From positions 310,001 through 374,000 of the forward strand of contig NZ_JASJOU010000007.1 of assembly GCF_030068605.1 (NCBI RefSeq): 64,000 nt of DNA, given 5' to 3'. Every line of letters starts with the position of its first letter. Position 1 is the first letter of the stretch. This stretch comes from Xanthocytophaga agilis (GTDB lineage: Bacteria > Bacteroidota > Bacteroidia > Cytophagales > 172606-1). A model generated the notes under the pieces. It was given only the letters and a program-made list of their open reading frames with translations. It made no database searches and was not told the origin of the DNA. A program made the position numbers and the translations under genes. Positions 1-9,465 of the stretch are shown here, piece by piece.

Positions 1-264
1 CAGATTGGCAGCTTTTAAGACAGCTTTGATATTCTCAAGGGTCTGGGTTGTCTCCTGTTCAATACCACCTTCTACCAGTTTACGGGTTTTAGGATCTACA
101 CCTGTCTGCCCTGCTCCAAAGAAAAATCCATTAGCAATTACTCCCTGACTATATGGACCTACAGGTAGTGGGGCTTCTTCTGTTTTCACAATTTTTTTTT
201 GTGCAAATACCGCTGATGTACTTAGAACAGTAATAAAGAAAATCAGAAAGGGAATCTTTTTCAT
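1..264 (-). CDS. RidA/YjgF-family protein, exported (C-terminus cut by window edge)
   Basis: The first 88 codons run from an ATG at 264 down to base 1, so the C-terminal part lies outside the window. The N-terminus is a signal peptide (MKKIPFLIFFITVLSTSAVFA, then Q). The mature part carries the RidA/YER057c/UK114 start, with PLPVGPYSQGV and then GAGQTGVDP. RidA proteins hydrolyse reactive enamine/imine intermediates, usually in the cytoplasm. A signal peptide points to a periplasmic member of the superfamily whose substrate cannot be read from sequence. The catalytic Arg region is beyond the edge. It diverges from the TPR gene at 325 with about 60 bp between them. Confidence 0.85.
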   Translation of the reverse strand, partial: MKKIPFLIFFITVLSTSAVFAQKKIVKTEEAPLPVGPYSQGVIANGFFFGAGQTGVDPKTRKLVEGGIEQETTQTLENIKAVLKAANL

Positions 265-324
265 AGGTTTGTACGTTGGGTTTTGTTATAGAAATACAAT
301 TTATATTGCTTAAAATCATCTGAA

Positions 325-1458
325 ATGATCAGACTGTCTCAAAAGTATTATTTTTTTGTAATTATATTCTCATTCCTGTTATCTCCTGTACAAGCACAGA
401 TCCTTCAGGATAATGAAGTTCAGCAGTGGATTCATGAAGGACTTGACAAAATGTACAATTTTGAGTTTGCAGAAGCCAACCCCATCTTTGAGAAAATTCG
501 CCAACGTTATCCCCAGCATCCAGTATATCCCATGTTAAAATCGCTGGAAACAACATGGAAAAATATTCCGATAGGAGAAAATAAAAATGTGATTGCTACC
601 CACAGAGCCTATCTCAATGAAGTTATCAAACGGGCAGAAGTGCTGCTTGATAAAAATGATAAAGATCCGGAAGGCGTATTTTTTGCGATGGCAGCTCATG
701 GATTTCTGGCATTAAGCCACTCAGAAAGCGATGAAATGACATCCGCAGTTAATGAAGCTCGCAAAACATATGGACACCTGAAAGACGGTATGAAAATGCT
801 CAACCAATATGCCGATTTTTATTCTCCGGTAGGTGTATATAACTATTATGTTGTGAAGTATCCGGAAACACATCCTGTTGTCAAGCCTTTTATGATTTTC
901 TTTGCAGATGGTGACAAAGCATTGGGATTGAAACAACTGGAAATTGGTAGTCAGAAAGGTATATTTACCAAAGTGGAGGCACTTTTCTTTCTGCTTCATA
1001 TCTATATAAAACATGAATATCAGGCTGGTAAGGCCTTAGCCTGTACTCAGCAACTTATTACCCGTTATCCTAATAATATTATTTTTGCCATGCGTCATGC
1101 TGAAATGCTGCTTGCCAATGGCCGATATGATGAGGCTGAACCCTTTATAACACAGGTAGGACAAAACAAGGATAAAGTTTTTCAAAGTACAGTTGCAGTA
1201 TTCAATGGCATTATTCAGGAGAAACAGACAAAGAATTTACCTCAGGCAAAGATCTATTATCTGAAGGCTACTACTATGAACGCTCTTAATGTGCGTTATA
1301 ACAATGACTTTCTGGCTATGGCCTATGCAGGTTTGGCACGGATTGCCATAACTGAAGGAAAGAAAGATATTGCAAAAACCAACTACAAAAAATGTCTGGA
1401 ACTTGCAGAATATGATAGCACTATTGCAGAAGCCAAAAATTATATGAAGAAGAATTAG
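325..1458 (+). CDS. Exported TPR-like repeat protein, function unknown
   Basis: This 377-residue protein has a signal peptide (hydrophobic residues about 9-24, ending VQAQ). The rest is helical with TPR-like spacing, for example the N-terminal stretch around FEFAEANPIFEKIRQRYP, a middle segment LITRYPNNIIFAMRHAEMLLA and a C-terminal unit around AGLARIAITEGKKDIAKTNY. No catalytic motif is visible. A scaffold or adaptor role in the periplasm is an inference from the repeats only. The yigZ gene follows 43 bp downstream on the same strand, so the two may be co-transcribed. Confidence 0.75.
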   Translation: MIRLSQKYYFFVIIFSFLLSPVQAQILQDNEVQQWIHEGLDKMYNFEFAEANPIFEKIRQRYPQHPVYPMLKSLETTWKNIPIGENKNVIATHRAYLNEVIKRAEVLLDKNDKDPEGVFFAMAAHGFLALSHSESDEMTSAVNEARKTYGHLKDGMKMLNQYADFYSPVGVYNYYVVKYPETHPVVKPFMIFFADGDKALGLKQLEIGSQKGIFTKVEALFFLLHIYIKHEYQAGKALACTQQLITRYPNNIIFAMRHAEMLLANGRYDEAEPFITQVGQNKDKVFQSTVAVFNGIIQEKQTKNLPQAKIYYLKATTMNALNVRYNNDFLAMAYAGLARIAITEGKKDIAKTNYKKCLELAEYDSTIAEAKNYMKKN

Positions 1459-1501
1459 AATTCGCCGGAAGGCTCCTAAACCTGAATGTAAACCAATCAC
1501 T

Positions 1502-2101
1502 ATGTCAGATACCTATCTTACCATTGCTGCACCAGCGGAAGGATTATACAAAGAAAAAGGGAGCAAGTTTCTGGCATTTGCCTATCCGGTTCGTACGGAA
1601 GATGAGGTTAAAACTCATCTTGCCCAACTTCGTAAAACATACTTTGATGCCCGACATCATTGCTATGCCTATATTTTGGGTGCTGACAAAACCAAGTACA
1701 GAGCAAATGATGATGGAGAACCTAATCACTCAGCTGGAGATCCGATTCTGGGCCAGATCCGTTCCCGCAATCTGACAGATGTACTGGTGGTAGTAGTGCG
1801 TTATTTTGGTGGAATAAAGCTGGGAGTTAGTGGTCTGATCCAGGCGTATCGTACCTCAGCTTCTGAGGCATTGGAGACTGCACAGATTATAGAAAAGATT
1901 GTGACGATGCCTTTTTCCATACAGTTTACCTATGAACAGATGAATCAAGTAATGAAGCTTCTGAAAGACTACGATGCAGAGATTCTTTCACAAGACTTTC
2001 AACTAGTTTGCAACCTTACAGCAGCTGTTCGCAAAAATCATTACACAGAGTTACTGGGTAAATTTACCTTCCAACAGATAGAAGTTCTTCAAGAACTTTG
2101 A
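1502..2101 (+). CDS. yigZ: YigZ/IMPACT family protein
   Basis: This 199-residue protein matches the UPF0029/IMPACT family over its N-terminal domain: RHHCYAYILG, then DDGEPNHSAGDPIL, then VVVVRYFGGIKLGVSGL (about residues 50-115). The C-terminal about 70 residues fit the ferredoxin-like DUF1949 domain usual in bacterial YigZ. The eukaryotic relative regulates translation through GCN1; the bacterial role is not firmly known. Its 3' end overlaps the convergent gene at 2089 by 13 bp, so the two transcripts have complementary tails. Confidence 0.9.
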   Translation: MSDTYLTIAAPAEGLYKEKGSKFLAFAYPVRTEDEVKTHLAQLRKTYFDARHHCYAYILGADKTKYRANDDGEPNHSAGDPILGQIRSRNLTDVLVVVVRYFGGIKLGVSGLIQAYRTSASEALETAQIIEKIVTMPFSIQFTYEQMNQVMKLLKDYDAEILSQDFQLVCNLTAAVRKNHYTELLGKFTFQQIEVLQEL

Positions 2102-3591
2102 ACTAACTCAAGCAACACATCATAGTATTTACGTTTCAGCCATTTAGCCTTGAGCCATGCATAAAAGTGCATAGCCTGCAAATCTTCCTGCTCTACAGGT
2201 AAAAATACAAAAGCAGCCTCTACTTTCTGATGGAATACATCATCTGTAAAAGTTTCCGGATGCTCTACCAGCTCTTTCACAAATTGCATATACATCCGGA
2301 TATTACGTGAACGCTTAAGAAGCGCCTCAAACGTAGTCTCTATAGACCGGATTTTATTTACGACCAGATCTATATTTCCAAACTCATACTGGATAATCAA
2401 TTCACTCAGATTCTTCCTTAACACCCATTCCATTCCCATTTTCTTCTGACACCACTGATCTGAGTGAGGAATAGTTAGTAGTAAGCGACTTGCTTTGCCA
2501 TACTCCTCTTGTTGAAAATAGTAAAAGGCAAGGTTGATCTGTGCATTCAACTGATCCTTAATAGATAGCGATTTCCCCTGGTTCTTCAGCAACTCCTCAA
2601 GCAATACTATAGCAGCATCTCGTTTGGTATCATACATATAATTGGCTGCCATTAACATCACATACTTCGGATAAAATTGCCCCCAATAACTTTTCTGAGA
2701 ATCCTGTAACAAAGCATACAATTGTGTCAGATATACTGTAGACTCCTCAAATTTCCGATTACGATATAATGTCTGCGCAATCATATACAACATCCGAAGC
2801 TGGATATATCCATGTCTTAATTCAAACGTAGTTGCGTTGTACTGTTGAATAACATACGGTTCAAATGCATAATAGTCCTTCCGTACCAGTACTACACTTC
2901 GGGCAATATTGACTAGTTTATACAACATTGCCGGACGTTTGCTTATAACAGTGGTCAACTGATACTGCGCTAGAATGGTTGATATAATAGATTCAAAGTC
3001 AGGCACTGCCCCGGTTTGTCGGGCCTGACTCAACTGTTTGGTAATCAAAGCTTGTGCAATCACAGCCCGTTCTTCTTCTTCACAGAGAGGTTTATTCTGG
3101 TTACGCTTTTCTATAATAGATTCCAATGGATCGGCAAATTCACTATCAGATTTTTCAAGTTGAAAATGGTAGATAGTATTTAATAAATCAAAGTGATCAT
3201 TTCGTATAGCTATCTTTTCAGCTTTACGAAGCATATGCCAGGCCGTTTTTTCTACTCCCCGATCAAACAGATATCTTGCCAAAGCCAGTAACTCAGACAC
3301 GGAAGCAGTTGCAGATAAATCAAACTCTCTGCTCTTCAGCAAAATAAAATCTGCCAGTTGTCGCATCAATCTCTTTCGCAATGCATGATAGGCCACCAGA
3401 TTAGGTTTCTTTCCATACAAATACATGGGGATGGATTTCTCCTTGTCTGGCAGATTTTGTTTTTCTGCGAGCAATCGAAACAAGTCAATATCCTTTCGCT
3501 CTTGCTTTGATTTCAAACGCTGCAGGTAAGCCGTGAAGTCCTTCTGATGTTCTGAAGGCATAGCCTCTATAATACTTTCCAAATTGTCCAT
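2089..3591 (-). CDS. Large helical repeat protein, function unknown
   Basis: The predicted product is a 500-residue, almost wholly alpha-helical protein with no signal peptide or membrane segment. Degenerate TPR-like helix pairs recur in the second half, for example the segments around QTLYRNRKFEESTVYLTQL and YYFQQEEYGKASRLLL. I do not recognise a named family or catalytic motif. It starts with an ATG at 3591 and ends inside the last codons of the convergent yigZ gene. A cytoplasmic scaffold role is only an inference from the repeat architecture. Confidence 0.75.
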   Translation of the reverse strand: MDNLESIIEAMPSEHQKDFTAYLQRLKSKQERKDIDLFRLLAEKQNLPDKEKSIPMYLYGKKPNLVAYHALRKRLMRQLADFILLKSREFDLSATASVSELLALARYLFDRGVEKTAWHMLRKAEKIAIRNDHFDLLNTIYHFQLEKSDSEFADPLESIIEKRNQNKPLCEEEERAVIAQALITKQLSQARQTGAVPDFESIISTILAQYQLTTVISKRPAMLYKLVNIARSVVLVRKDYYAFEPYVIQQYNATTFELRHGYIQLRMLYMIAQTLYRNRKFEESTVYLTQLYALLQDSQKSYWGQFYPKYVMLMAANYMYDTKRDAAIVLLEELLKNQGKSLSIKDQLNAQINLAFYYFQQEEYGKASRLLLTIPHSDQWCQKKMGMEWVLRKNLSELIIQYEFGNIDLVVNKIRSIETTFEALLKRSRNIRMYMQFVKELVEHPETFTDDVFHQKVEAAFVFLPVEQEDLQAMHFYAWLKAKWLKRKYYDVLLELVQSS

Positions 3592-3721
3592 GAAATTACA
3601 AGTAAAACACGAATATAAAGCAATAGTTTTAAAGTCCTTTTCACAATCACCAATACACTGTATATCAATTATTTAAATTATTTTACAAAATATTAAAAAG
3701 TCCTTTTTGTAGAGAATTCCG

Positions 3722-3754
3722 TTTGATTTAGGGTATCCACACAGTATATCTTTG
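3722..3754 (+). promoter_or_regulatory. Bacteroidota-type promoter for the YiaA/B-like gene
   Basis: A -33 TTTG at 3722-3725 is followed after 21 bases by TATCTTTG at 3747-3754. This fits the Bacteroidota primary-sigma consensus TTTG-N19-21-TAnnTTTG. The start codon is at 3781, which would give a leader of about 20 nt. It is the cleanest promoter match I found in the window. Confidence 0.7.
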
Positions 3755-3780
3755 AATCGTTAACTAAAAACACACACAAA

Positions 3781-4029
3781 ATGGAATCTAAAAACACAGT
3801 AGTCAATAAACCCACTCCAATGTACCGTTTTCAGGTATGGTCATCTTTTGTTTTATCTTTCTCATTGATGGTAATTGGTATTTATCATCTGCCAGTAGAG
3901 ATATGGATCAAAGGATATTTAATTATGGGTATTATATTTACCGTTGGTTCTTGCTTTACGCTTGCTAAAACGATCCGAGATGACTTCGAATCGGAAAAAA
4001 TAGAAGGCAAAAAGTATGAGAATTCCTGA
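3781..4029 (+). CDS. YiaA/YiaB-like small inner-membrane protein
   Basis: This 82-residue protein has two hydrophobic helices (about residues 18-40 and 45-65) followed by the pattern TLAKTIRDDFE, matching the end of the YiaAB two-helix unit (compare [11 protein letters not shown] in the full YiaA encoded at 44915). It holds a single two-helix unit. The function of the family is unknown. The upstream promoter at 3722-3754 is strong, and the MFS gene begins 127 bp downstream. Confidence is lower than for the 44915 gene because the first helix is divergent. Confidence 0.7.
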   Translation: MESKNTVVNKPTPMYRFQVWSSFVLSFSLMVIGIYHLPVEIWIKGYLIMGIIFTVGSCFTLAKTIRDDFESEKIEGKKYENS

Positions 4030-4070
4030 AAAAGATGCTTCTTATCAGCCTTATATATCTTAGTGTCAGG

Positions 4071-4090
4071 TTCCTCCGCAAATGGAGGAA
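4071..4090 (+). terminator. Short hairpin after the YiaA/B-like gene
   Basis: TTCCTCC and GGAGGAA (4071-4077 and 4084-4090) pair around a 6-base loop and are followed by TTCTT. Outer GTCAG/CTGAC arms (4065-4069, 4096-4100) may extend it. The T-tract is weak, so terminator function is uncertain. Confidence 0.35.
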
Positions 4091-4156
4091 TTCTTCTGAC
4101 CCAGGAAATACATCTTTGACAAGCAAGACAGAAGCAAGGAGTTAAACTATCCTGAT

Positions 4157-5509
4157 ATGAAAACAATCCAACTGCCGGAAAAAAACAATCCTAAAGTGCT
4201 CAATGCCTGGTGTAGTTATGACTGGGCCAATTCAGTCTATAATCTGACTGTTACCTCAGCGATCTTCCCTATTTATTACAATGGTGTCACTTCGGCAGCA
4301 CCTCCAGATGGTTTTGGAAAAAATGCGAATGGAGAGACAATGATCGATTTTCTAGGCTTGACATTTGACAGCCAGGTATTGTACTCTTATGCTATCTCAG
4401 CATCCTTTCTGGTAATTGTTTTTCTGGCACCTATTCTGTCAGGTATAGCAGATTATAGTGGAAAGAAAAAGAGTTTTATGCAGTTTTTCACCTATCTGGG
4501 ATCAATAGCCTGTCTGGGACTTTTCTTCTTTAAGGGACTTAATATTGAATATGGCATTCTATGTGCCTTTCTGGCAAGTATAGGATATGCAGGCTCTCTT
4601 GTATTTTACAATGGCTTCTTACCCCAAATTGCTACACCTGATAGGATGGACAAAGTTTCAGCTCGTGGTTATTCGATGGGATACATTGGCAGTGTTATAC
4701 TCTTGGTGCTTAATTTAGTCATGATATTCTTTCATGAAACCTTTGGCTTAGCAACAAGGGAGATTGCTACCCGCACATCTTTTCTGACAGTAGGTATCTG
4801 GTGGATTGGATTTTCACAGATTGCCTTCTATTATCTGAAAGATATTCCTACCAATCATTCCATAAGTACGGGATTACTAACTAAAGGATTTGACGAACTA
4901 AAGAAGGTATTTGCAAAAGTAAGAGCTTCCCAACATACATTCCGGTACCTGTTAGGTTTCTTCTTCTGGTCGATGGGAGTACAAAGTATTATGCTAATGG
5001 CCCCTTTTTTTGGAGAACGGACTATTGGAATGGAAGGCACAGAAATGATTGCGATTGTTTTGATCCTGCAATTAGTAGCTATACCTGGAGCTATTGCCTT
5101 TTCACGAATCGCGATGAAAGTAAGTAATACAACAGCTATACTAATTGCCATTATACTTTGGATAGGCATTTGTGTAGCAGCTTATTTTATCACAACCAAA
5201 ACAGAGTTTTATATCTTGGCAGGTTTCGTAGGAATTGTGATGGGAGCAATCCAATCGGTATCACGAAGTACCTATGCACAATTGATCCCTCAAACTACAA
5301 CAGACACCGCATCATACTTTAGTTTGTACGATGTTACTGAAAAACTAGCGATTGTTATTGGTACCTTTACCTATGGACGTGTACTGGAAATCAGCCACAA
5401 TGTACGTCTTAGCGCATTGAGTATGGGAATATTCTTTATAGCTGGAGGTATATTTCTTGTGTTTGCACGCCTTCCTCGTCGGGTAAGTGATGCGGTAGCA
5501 AGTAATTAA
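4157..5509 (+). CDS. MFS transporter, UMF1 (Atg22-like) family
   Basis: This 450-residue membrane protein has about 12 hydrophobic segments. The N-terminal NAWCSYDWANSVYNLTV is the hallmark of the UMF1/Atg22-like branch of the major facilitator superfamily. A large extracytoplasmic loop between the first two helices (about residues 45-75) is also typical. Members are annotated as permeases, and some relatives export amino acids; the substrate here is unknown. It stands alone between the YiaA/B-like gene and ppa. Confidence 0.85.
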   Translation: MKTIQLPEKNNPKVLNAWCSYDWANSVYNLTVTSAIFPIYYNGVTSAAPPDGFGKNANGETMIDFLGLTFDSQVLYSYAISASFLVIVFLAPILSGIADYSGKKKSFMQFFTYLGSIACLGLFFFKGLNIEYGILCAFLASIGYAGSLVFYNGFLPQIATPDRMDKVSARGYSMGYIGSVILLVLNLVMIFFHETFGLATREIATRTSFLTVGIWWIGFSQIAFYYLKDIPTNHSISTGLLTKGFDELKKVFAKVRASQHTFRYLLGFFFWSMGVQSIMLMAPFFGERTIGMEGTEMIAIVLILQLVAIPGAIAFSRIAMKVSNTTAILIAIILWIGICVAAYFITTKTEFYILAGFVGIVMGAIQSVSRSTYAQLIPQTTTDTASYFSLYDVTEKLAIVIGTFTYGRVLEISHNVRLSALSMGIFFIAGGIFLVFARLPRRVSDAVASN

Positions 5510-5717
5510 AAGATGAAACTACTTTGCAGATACCATAGAAACAAGAGATATTTGCAGCCTGAAATGCAAAACGGTAGCCTAAAAAATATTTTTGCAAAAG
5601 ACTAGCTATAAACGAAAGCATTAGCAAATGTGTCTATCGGGAGGCTGTTTACCATTTCGGGCTTTTTGCTATCAATAACAATCAGAAATTTCACAATTCC
5701 ACATTAACCATCAAAAC

Positions 5718-6266
5718 ATGAGTAACCAATCGAATCCTTGGCATGCTGTATCTTATGGCTCCAATTCGCCAGTAACTGTAAACGGTATCATTGAAATCCC
5801 TAAAGGAAGCAAAGCCAAATATGAACTGGACAAAGAAAGTGGTCTGTTGATTCTTGACCGTGTGTTATTCTCCGCAGTACACTATCCTGCCAATTATGGA
5901 TTCATTCCACAAACCTATTGCGATGATCATGATCCTCTGGATATACTGGTTATATCTCAAGTTGATTTTCCATCTCTGTGTCTGGTAGAAGCTAAAGTAA
6001 TCGGAGTAATGCGTATGATTGATCAGGGAGAAGCAGATGACAAAATTATCGCTGTAGCTCAACATGATGTGTCTGTTAATCACATTGATGACATTGACCA
6101 CTTGCCTCCACACACACTGGTTGAAATGCGTCGTTTCTTTGAAGACTACAAGAAACTTGAGCATAAAGCAGTTGTGGTAGAACACTTCCTGGGCAAAAAA
6201 GAAGCATACAAAATCATTGAAGATGCTATTGCTCTGTATCGCGAAACATTCGGACAACCTGCATAA
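5718..6266 (+). CDS. ppa: Inorganic pyrophosphatase (family I)
   Basis: This soluble 182-residue enzyme hydrolyses diphosphate to phosphate and pulls biosynthetic reactions forward in the cytoplasm. Family I marks are [14 protein letters not shown] (about 27-40), [13 protein letters not shown] (55-67) and the metal-binding D70-H71-D72-P-L-D75. His at position 71 is unusual: the family signature prefers Ser, Gly, Asp or Asn there, but the three metal-binding Asp residues are kept. Length is normal. It is followed by a long hairpin at 6295-6353. Confidence 0.95.
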   Translation: MSNQSNPWHAVSYGSNSPVTVNGIIEIPKGSKAKYELDKESGLLILDRVLFSAVHYPANYGFIPQTYCDDHDPLDILVISQVDFPSLCLVEAKVIGVMRMIDQGEADDKIIAVAQHDVSVNHIDDIDHLPPHTLVEMRRFFEDYKKLEHKAVVVEHFLGKKEAYKIIEDAIALYRETFGQPA

Positions 6267-6294
6267 TTTAGTATTCAGCTTGTAAATACCAACC

Positions 6295-6353
6295 AATTCA
6301 CAGGAAATAAGAATATCACATATTCACCCCATTATTCTTATTTTCTGTGAATT
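6295..6353 (+). other. Long 20-bp hairpin downstream of ppa
   Basis: Arms 6295-6314 and 6334-6353 pair over 20 bases with one mismatch, which would be G-U in the plus-strand RNA. The loop is 19 bases. No T-tract follows on either strand, so this is not a standard intrinsic terminator. It may stabilise the ppa 3' end or be an RNA processing site. Confidence 0.6.
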
Positions 6354-6416
6354 CTACTCTCACCCAACGTACCTCTCTTTTTATACTTTGAAGTAACCGT
6401 TAACCCCACTACTCAC

Positions 6417-7766
6417 GTGTACTTCCTACTCAAACTCATCGCTCGCCTTGCCCTTAGAGTCTTTTTTCGTAAGATTCATGTTCAGGGGCTCACTGAAATT
6501 CCTGTGAATGGACCTTTGCTGGTTGCAGCCAACCACCCCAATACCTTCATGGACCCTATCCTGATAGCTGTATATCTCAAACAGGACATTTATTTCCTAG
6601 CCAATGGCTCGATCTTTAAAAATCCTATAGTTGCCTGGTTTTTAAAGAAACTTCATATGATACCTATATACCGGAAAAAGGATGTAGGAGCAGGTGAAAA
6701 AGTAAACAACAGTGCTACCTTCTCTAAGTGTTTCGAATTTTTACGTAAGAAAGGCACACTGTTAATATTTCCGGAAGGAACCAGCGAGCACGAACGTCGG
6801 TTAAGGCCTCTCAAAACAGGTACAGCCCGCATTGCATTAGGTGCTGAGGCTTCTGCCAACTTTGAACTGGGTGTAAAGATTCTGCCGGTAGGATTGACCT
6901 ATACTGATCCCAAACATTTTCAAAGCGAGGTTTTTGTACACTTTGCTACTCCTATCGATGTACAAGCCTATAAAGAACACTATCAGCAAGAGGAGTTTGC
7001 TACAGTGGATGCCTTAACAGAGGAACTCCGTCAGCGACTTGAGCACCATACTATTACTACCAGCAATGAAGAACATGACCTGCTGGTACATAATATTGAA
7101 AAGTTATATAAGAACCGTTTGATTGATGAATTGGAAATTTCTCCTGACCCATCCAGAGAAAACTTTCTGATTACAAAAGGGATTGCAGAAGCTGTAACTT
7201 ATTATGAAACCAATCAGCCTCAACGCTTTTTAGCGATCCGGCAAAAAATTCAGGAGTATGTCAATCTGCTTAACAAGCTGGGTCTGGATGAAGAAACTAT
7301 AACTCGGAAAAACCAATTTGTACATCGGCTTACACGGGGAATATTTCTGGTGCTGGGCTTTCCAATCTATTTGTATGGACTGATATTCAATTATCTGCCT
7401 TATATTCTACCATCCAAGATTGCAGGATGGATCTCAAAGGACGTAACCTATAGGGCACCTCTGATGATGATCACCGGAATAATTACTTTTACTGGATTTT
7501 ATATAGCTGAAATATATTATTTCTATCAGAGGATACCTTTACTATGGCCAACTATCCTTTTCGCTCTGAGCTTACCTGTCAGTGGATTTATCTGCTGGTA
7601 TTACTGGTTATTGGCTGAGGATTCCTATGAAAGCTGGTCATTCCGGAGGCTATCTCAGAAACGCAAAACACAGATTACTCATTTACTTACTGAACGTAAA
7701 GAAATCTTTGTCTTACTGGAAGAAGCGAAACAAGAATATCTTGGTACGATAAAAGCCGAATCATAG
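6417..7766 (+). CDS. Lysophospholipid acyltransferase (PlsC family)
   Basis: This 449-residue protein starts with a GTG at 6417. The PlsC domain covers about residues 1-210. Motif I (AANHPNTFMDP, the HX4D catalytic pair at about H39 and D44) and motif III (FPEGTSEHERRL) are intact. Two or more hydrophobic helices lie at about 310-400. The expected reaction is acyl transfer to lysophosphatidate in membrane lipid synthesis. The C-terminal membrane extension is longer than in a minimal PlsC (about 240 residues), so the acceptor could differ. It ends 3 bp before the convergent DUF2520 gene. Confidence 0.85.
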   Translation: MYFLLKLIARLALRVFFRKIHVQGLTEIPVNGPLLVAANHPNTFMDPILIAVYLKQDIYFLANGSIFKNPIVAWFLKKLHMIPIYRKKDVGAGEKVNNSATFSKCFEFLRKKGTLLIFPEGTSEHERRLRPLKTGTARIALGAEASANFELGVKILPVGLTYTDPKHFQSEVFVHFATPIDVQAYKEHYQQEEFATVDALTEELRQRLEHHTITTSNEEHDLLVHNIEKLYKNRLIDELEISPDPSRENFLITKGIAEAVTYYETNQPQRFLAIRQKIQEYVNLLNKLGLDEETITRKNQFVHRLTRGIFLVLGFPIYLYGLIFNYLPYILPSKIAGWISKDVTYRAPLMMITGIITFTGFYIAEIYYFYQRIPLLWPTILFALSLPVSGFICWYYWLLAEDSYESWSFRRLSQKRKTQITHLLTERKEIFVLLEEAKQEYLGTIKAES

Positions 7767-7769
7767 GTA

Positions 7770-8546
7770 CTATCCTTTGCTCATATCCTGTATACTTTCT
7801 GTCAATAACCTATAGATTCGTTGTTGTAACGGGTAATCTTTCAGATAGCGTACATGATTAGCAATTGTTTGTTCGTCGCCTCGTATGGCAGGTCCGGTTT
7901 GAACAGTAGCAGGATTATCAACAGCTAATGCTTTTGTAAACGTTTCTTCGATAAGGGGTTTGAGCAGAGAAAACTCTAACCCTTCACGTTCAACAATATT
8001 ACGAGCTACAGCCATCAGGTGATTGGAGAAATTACAGGCAAATACAGCTCCAACATGCAGTATCTTCCGTTCGTCAGAGCTAACCAGGTATACTGTTTTG
8101 CTGATGCTTTGTGCCAGTGCCACAATGTATTCTTCTGTTCTATCATTACTGGCTTCTAAACAAAACGGTACCTTCTGAACATCTACATGCCTGCTTTTAC
8201 TAAATGTCTGTAAGGGATAAAAAACTCCCCGATCAGGAAAAGGTCGCAAGGTAGATAATGGCAATGTTCCAGAGGTATGACACAAGATAGCACCTTCCGG
8301 AAGGATACAGCTGTCAGCAATCCGTTCTACGGCATCATCAGGAATGGTAATGAAAAAAATATCTGCATCACTAGCTGTAAAGTCAAGTGTATTTACAGCC
8401 TGCGCATCGTATAGATTTCGTGTCAATTCTTTTGCATGACGTATATCACGGCTATATACCTGCCGTATGGAGTGCCCTGCATCTTCCAGAGCCTGTGCTA
8501 AATGCCAGGCAACATTGCCAGCACCAATAAAGGAGAGTTTTGCCAC
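7770..8546 (-). CDS. Rossmann-fold DUF2520 protein (putative NADP-dependent oxidoreductase)
   Basis: The 258-residue product begins with a dinucleotide-binding loop, FIGAGNVAWHLAQAL (about 6-20), as in the F420/NADP oxidoreductase-like Rossmann family. The C-terminal half (HVGAVFACNFSNHL through GPAIRGDEQTI) matches DUF2520, which resembles the helical dimerisation domain of pyrroline-5-carboxylate reductase and ketopantoate reductase. The substrate is unknown. It is convergent with the acyltransferase gene, with 3 bp between stop codons. Confidence 0.85.
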   Translation of the reverse strand: MAKLSFIGAGNVAWHLAQALEDAGHSIRQVYSRDIRHAKELTRNLYDAQAVNTLDFTASDADIFFITIPDDAVERIADSCILPEGAILCHTSGTLPLSTLRPFPDRGVFYPLQTFSKSRHVDVQKVPFCLEASNDRTEEYIVALAQSISKTVYLVSSDERKILHVGAVFACNFSNHLMAVARNIVEREGLEFSLLKPLIEETFTKALAVDNPATVQTGPAIRGDEQTIANHVRYLKDYPLQQRIYRLLTESIQDMSKG

Positions 8547-8607
8547 TTTGTATTTCTTTCAAATTTCAATGTACAAATAAATCAAAGTTTGGTATAAGTA
8601 GAAAAAC

Positions 8608-8651
8608 AATCCCCTCCTGAATTTCTGTGTTAAGAGCTTCAGGAGGGGATT
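8608..8651 (-). terminator. Intrinsic terminator of the GLPGLI gene
   Basis: A perfect 14-bp stem (8608-8621 with 8638-8651) with a 16-base loop is followed on the minus strand by TTGTTTTTC. It lies just past the stop codon of the minus-strand gene at 8672. Confidence 0.8.
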
Positions 8652-8671
8652 CAAACTGTCAACTTTTTATT

Positions 8672-9412
8672 CTAGTACCTAATCATCCAATAGGGATTAC
8701 GTTCTTCTTTTATTTTTTCTTTGATGAACTTATCAAGCATCTTTTCATACGCAGTCTCTGTTAACTTAGTTCCTTTCATCTTTTTAGGCAAATCCAGTTC
8801 CTGAGTCAGCTTTTTATTTTCAATACGGGAAGCTTCAATGGTGACAGTCCCATCGTTGATATCCAGAGCCAGAATCATTCCGGGGAGCCCATATGAACGT
8901 TCCGGACCAATATTAGAAGGAATATCCTGTGCAAACCAGGCAACAATCTTTTGCTTCTTCACTGTATCTTCTTTCATTGCCTTCATACAAATATGTCCGG
9001 CCACATCCTTCAGGTCATTCATAATCTTCCAGTTTTGTGTACCAAGCGAGTCTTCAATGATATACGTTTTTCCTACCATCTCAATAATATCTACCATTGT
9101 ATTCTTCTCAAAATCACGTTTTACCACATATTGTTCCTTGCGCCAGTCATAGCCAGAAGATTCAGCCGGCTTTTCATCCGAATAGGTATACTTGCTTGAT
9201 TTGTCATTAAAGTATAACACCATATACTCTTTCCAGTCATCGCGCCCGCCCCACATATAGGCATTCCGTTCTTTTTCCTGTTTGCTCAGAAATGTAAGCT
9301 GATTGATCATTTTAGTCCAGTAGGTAGTTCGGGTATAGTGTACGATTCCTTCCTGCTGGGCGGATGCAGCAACGGATAAAAGCAGTGTAAACAAGAGCAC
9401 TAATTTCTTCAT
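8672..9412 (-). CDS. GLPGLI family protein
   Basis: This 246-residue protein has a signal peptide (MKKLVLLFTLLLSVAASAQ). The family's namesake motif appears as SYGLPGMILALD (about 175-186). GLPGLI proteins are exported Bacteroidota proteins of unknown function, very often encoded beside TonB-type outer-membrane beta-barrel proteins, as here: the receptor gene lies 53 bp upstream on the same strand. Joint transcription and a shared envelope role are likely, but no ligand can be named. Confidence 0.9.
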   Translation of the reverse strand: MKKLVLLFTLLLSVAASAQQEGIVHYTRTTYWTKMINQLTFLSKQEKERNAYMWGGRDDWKEYMVLYFNDKSSKYTYSDEKPAESSGYDWRKEQYVVKRDFEKNTMVDIIEMVGKTYIIEDSLGTQNWKIMNDLKDVAGHICMKAMKEDTVKKQKIVAWFAQDIPSNIGPERSYGLPGMILALDINDGTVTIEASRIENKKLTQELDLPKKMKGTKLTETAYEKMLDKFIKEKIKEERNPYWMIRY

Positions 9413-9465
9413 AGAGATGTAAGCAGATAAATATGTAAATAGTATGAATCTATATCAAATAGCTA

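Noticed and set aside
2089-2101. 13-bp overlap of yigZ and the 500-residue gene as a frameshift or annotation error
   Set aside because: Both reading frames are intact and end normally; convergent overlaps this small are common.
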